The translations under genes and the position numbers were made by a program. Positions 62,040 to 64,000 of a stretch of 64,000 bases of DNA are shown here, in pieces. The stretch comes from Powellomyces hirtus (taxonomy: Eukaryota > Chytridiomycota > Chytridiomycetes > Spizellomycetales > Powellomycetaceae): NCBI GenBank assembly GCA_025526995.1, contig JAHLKG010000008.1, positions 1 to 64,000 on the forward strand, written 5' to 3'. The stretch's first letter is position 1; each line of letters starts with the position of its first letter. The notes under the pieces are model-generated. The model made no database searches and had not been told where the DNA came from. It saw only the letters and a list, made by a program, of their open reading frames with translations.

Positions 62040-63456
62040 ATGTCTTCTTCTCAGTCTCCCAATCTACCGGCAGTTGATAAACAGCTCCGAGATGCTTTGT
62101 ATGCCAAGGTCCAGGTCTTAGAAGGACAAGCGAGAACGGATCAACAGCGCTTGGCCGAGCTTGAACAGAGCCGTGTCGGGGCCGAACAACGCTACGTCCA
62201 GAATGAACAACGCTTGAACCATGTCGAGACAGAGAACACTACGCTCAAAGAGCGTCTGTCTCAGGCTGAACAGCGCCTCGTCCAAATCGAAGGAGAGAAC
62301 ACTGCGCTTAAAGAGCGTTTGGCTCAAGCTGAACAGCGCTCGGCCCAAATCGAAGCAGAGAACACTGAGCTCAAGAAGCGTGTGCAGCAGCGGGTTGTCG
62401 TCCTGACCCGAGACTCTACGGGACAGACTCCAAAGCCATTCGCTCCTGCACTATCATCCAGAAATTCTGAGCAAGACCTGTCAGACACGGACTTGAAGTC
62501 TACGACATCTTATGCAACCGCGGAGGCTACGAGTTCCGCTGTGAGCGAATTCTCACCAACCGCTATGCCCTCACAGATGACAGGTATGTTGAATGACATA
62601 TGATACACTATCAAAACCGCATCAGACCCATTAATCATTGGTGCCTATCATCGCCGTTGCAGAACAAATGTATCGTCTCTCGCTCGAACCTCAACAGCAC
62701 AAGAATGAAAGCTTCGGCTCGCCCACTGCCTCGCCTGAGCATTCAAAGCGCCAAGTTTCGCCTGAAGTGAAAGGATGGTGGCAGTCAGCACCAGACGATC
62801 GGTTGACGACGCTCATCGGGGAGGCTGTCGGAAAGTCGGAATCTGGGCTCCGAGCGCTCATCGCTGAGAATTTGAAGAATCTCGGTGAGGCTGAGCTCAA
62901 GGAGCTCATTGTCTTTCATCTTGGGCTCAGGAGCGAGACAGAAATCGGGAAGGAACTCCAGCTGGCACGAAAAAAGGCAAACGACCCGAGGGAGTGGTGC
63001 CAAGCGATGGGAAAAGTCTTGCTCGATGAGACGTTTAGCGGGGCACAAGTCGGATCTTACATTGCTCTCGGCATCTTGTGCGAACATAAGAAGTTTACCG
63101 CACACTTGCTCCTTCAGCCGAACCCAGCGGAGCACAAAATGAGATACTTGAGGATCATGGGTCCTACCAAAGTCGATCTCAAAAATCTACCCGAAATCAC
63201 CGTCAGCGACTTCGAGAAGATAGTAAAATGGAGGCCAGGCAACAATCTCATCCTGCGTCTCGAAGATGGCTATTTCCGCTGCTTTCAGATGGGAACCAAC
63301 GAAGAAACTTGGTCCATGTTTGAGCCGCGTTTTGGTCCCGAGTGGATCAGGGAGGCTTTGAGATTGGCGGGTGCAAAGAGGCCGGATGCCTCGGATTCGA
63401 ACGGAGTCAGACCCAAGAGGCGATGCACGCAGGGCGGCAAAGCCTATACTAGGTAG
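62040..63456 (+). CDS. Coiled-coil protein of 445 residues, unknown function
   Basis: Two exons, 62040-62583 and 62663-63456, with an intron of 79 bp (GTATGT to GCAG). The N-terminal third is a coiled coil with four or so near-repeats of about 19 residues (ENTALKERLAQAEQRSAQIE). A Ser/Thr-rich linker follows (EQDLSDTDLKSTTSYATAEA). The C-terminal half is helical and globular in appearance (DRLTTLIGEAVGKSESGLRA, REWCQAMGKVLLDETFSGAQ, SYIALGILCEHKKFTAHLLL), ending in a basic tail (VRPKRRCTQGGK) that could direct it to the nucleus. I do not recognise the C-terminal domain. The frame and splice join are clean. Confidence 0.85.
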
Positions 63457-63629
63457 ATGGTTGTGATTTTGTTTCGTGTTGGGATGGGAAAGTTTTGAAG
63501 AATGTTTGGGAAATGGTGTTGCAACGTCTTTTTTTTTGGTACTTCAGTGAATCCTTATCATCTTGTGATTTGTCCCGGAATCACTGCGTCCCAAACGTAG
63601 TTCGTATTACTGTGTAGTTTAAGTAGTTA

Positions 63630-64000
63630 GTGGCAATGTTGCTTCCACGATGTATCCACGATAGCACCTTTTTGAAAGGTAGTTTGAAAATGATGCAGGC
63701 GTTCAAGGCGTTTGGAAGCCCACCCCATCCCAGACTCATCTTCGCGGAAAAGCGCCAAGATGATTACCCCTCGTCTTTGAAGTTCTCTGCGGCCTACAAG
63801 GCGTTGGGCGTCCAGTTACGTTCTATCACTTCCCCACCGGAGCTCCAGTACATGTGTGACTAGCAAGCGGCGTACTCCACGCTGCGGGAACATTACATCA
63901 AGAATGGTTGTGTCATTCCTAAACGGGGCGAGAAGATGAGCCTTCTTCCACACCACGTGTGCGGCAGAGTGATGGAGCAACAGCCAGAGAGAGGCGAAGA
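63630..64000 (+). pseudogene. HMG-box-like relic, running off the window
   Basis: The frame from 63630 encodes FGSPPHPRLIFAEKRQDDYP, KFSAAYKALGVQLRSIT and SPPELQYMCD, matching the spacing of an HMG box (Pro-rich strand, helix 1, Trp-site region, helix 2). An in-frame TAG at 63861-63863 is followed in the same frame by QAAYSTLREHYIKNG, as for helix 3. The usual Trp is missing (QLRS). It looks like a decayed box. It could also be an intact gene with an intron around the stop. The 3' end lies outside the window. Confidence 0.5.

Overview
This is eukaryotic, fungal-type DNA. Host genes carry short GT-AG introns of about 59-110 bp, and recognisable products include dipeptidyl peptidase III, ubiquitin-conjugating enzyme E2 W, nitronate monooxygenase and a large beta-helix surface protein. 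Many Ty1/copia and Ty3/gypsy retrotransposons, a PIF/Harbinger transposase and minisatellites point to a repeat-rich genome. An early-diverging (chytrid-like) fungus is my best guess. That is an inference and was not tested by phylogeny.

The left 25 kb is a nested transposon cluster. A copia element on the minus strand (copia-1, 2816-8989) lies beside a broken Myb-like ORF and a broken adenine-methyltransferase-like ORF. A gypsy chromovirus on the minus strand (10821-25022, target duplication GCCAA) is inserted into the methyltransferase ORF. A second copia element on the plus strand (copia-2, 17679-23852, target duplication ACGTC) is inserted into the gypsy gag. The order of insertion can be read directly from the duplications.

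The most unusual feature is that both retrotransposon families carry an extra gene between pol and the 3' LTR, transcribed against the element. Each has the hallmarks of a spliced gene: a 208-residue charged protein in both copia copies, and a 176-residue RING-like Cys/His protein in four exons in the gypsy element. The copia polyprotein also contains a chromodomain between integrase and reverse transcriptase, and its primer site matches the anticodon region of initiator tRNA-Met.

From 25 to 31 kb there is a (TCAC)n tract, a zinc-ribbon-like gene, a PIF/Harbinger transposase with one altered catalytic residue, a minisatellite, and a GrpB-family pseudogene. From 31 kb to the end the window is mostly host genes: a PMP-type beta-helix adhesin with a Ser/Thr stalk, a gypsy relic, DPP III, a two-TM sensor-like protein, two frame-broken loci (one with FG repeats), nitronate monooxygenase, an unrecognised 756-residue protein, E2 W divergently paired with a TraB-like candidate, a secreted beta-propeller protein, two coiled-coil proteins (one ending in a SUMO-interaction-like motif) and an HMG-box relic at the right edge.

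Splice sites were assigned by eye from GT/AG, branch-like sequences and reading-frame continuity. No database search was possible.
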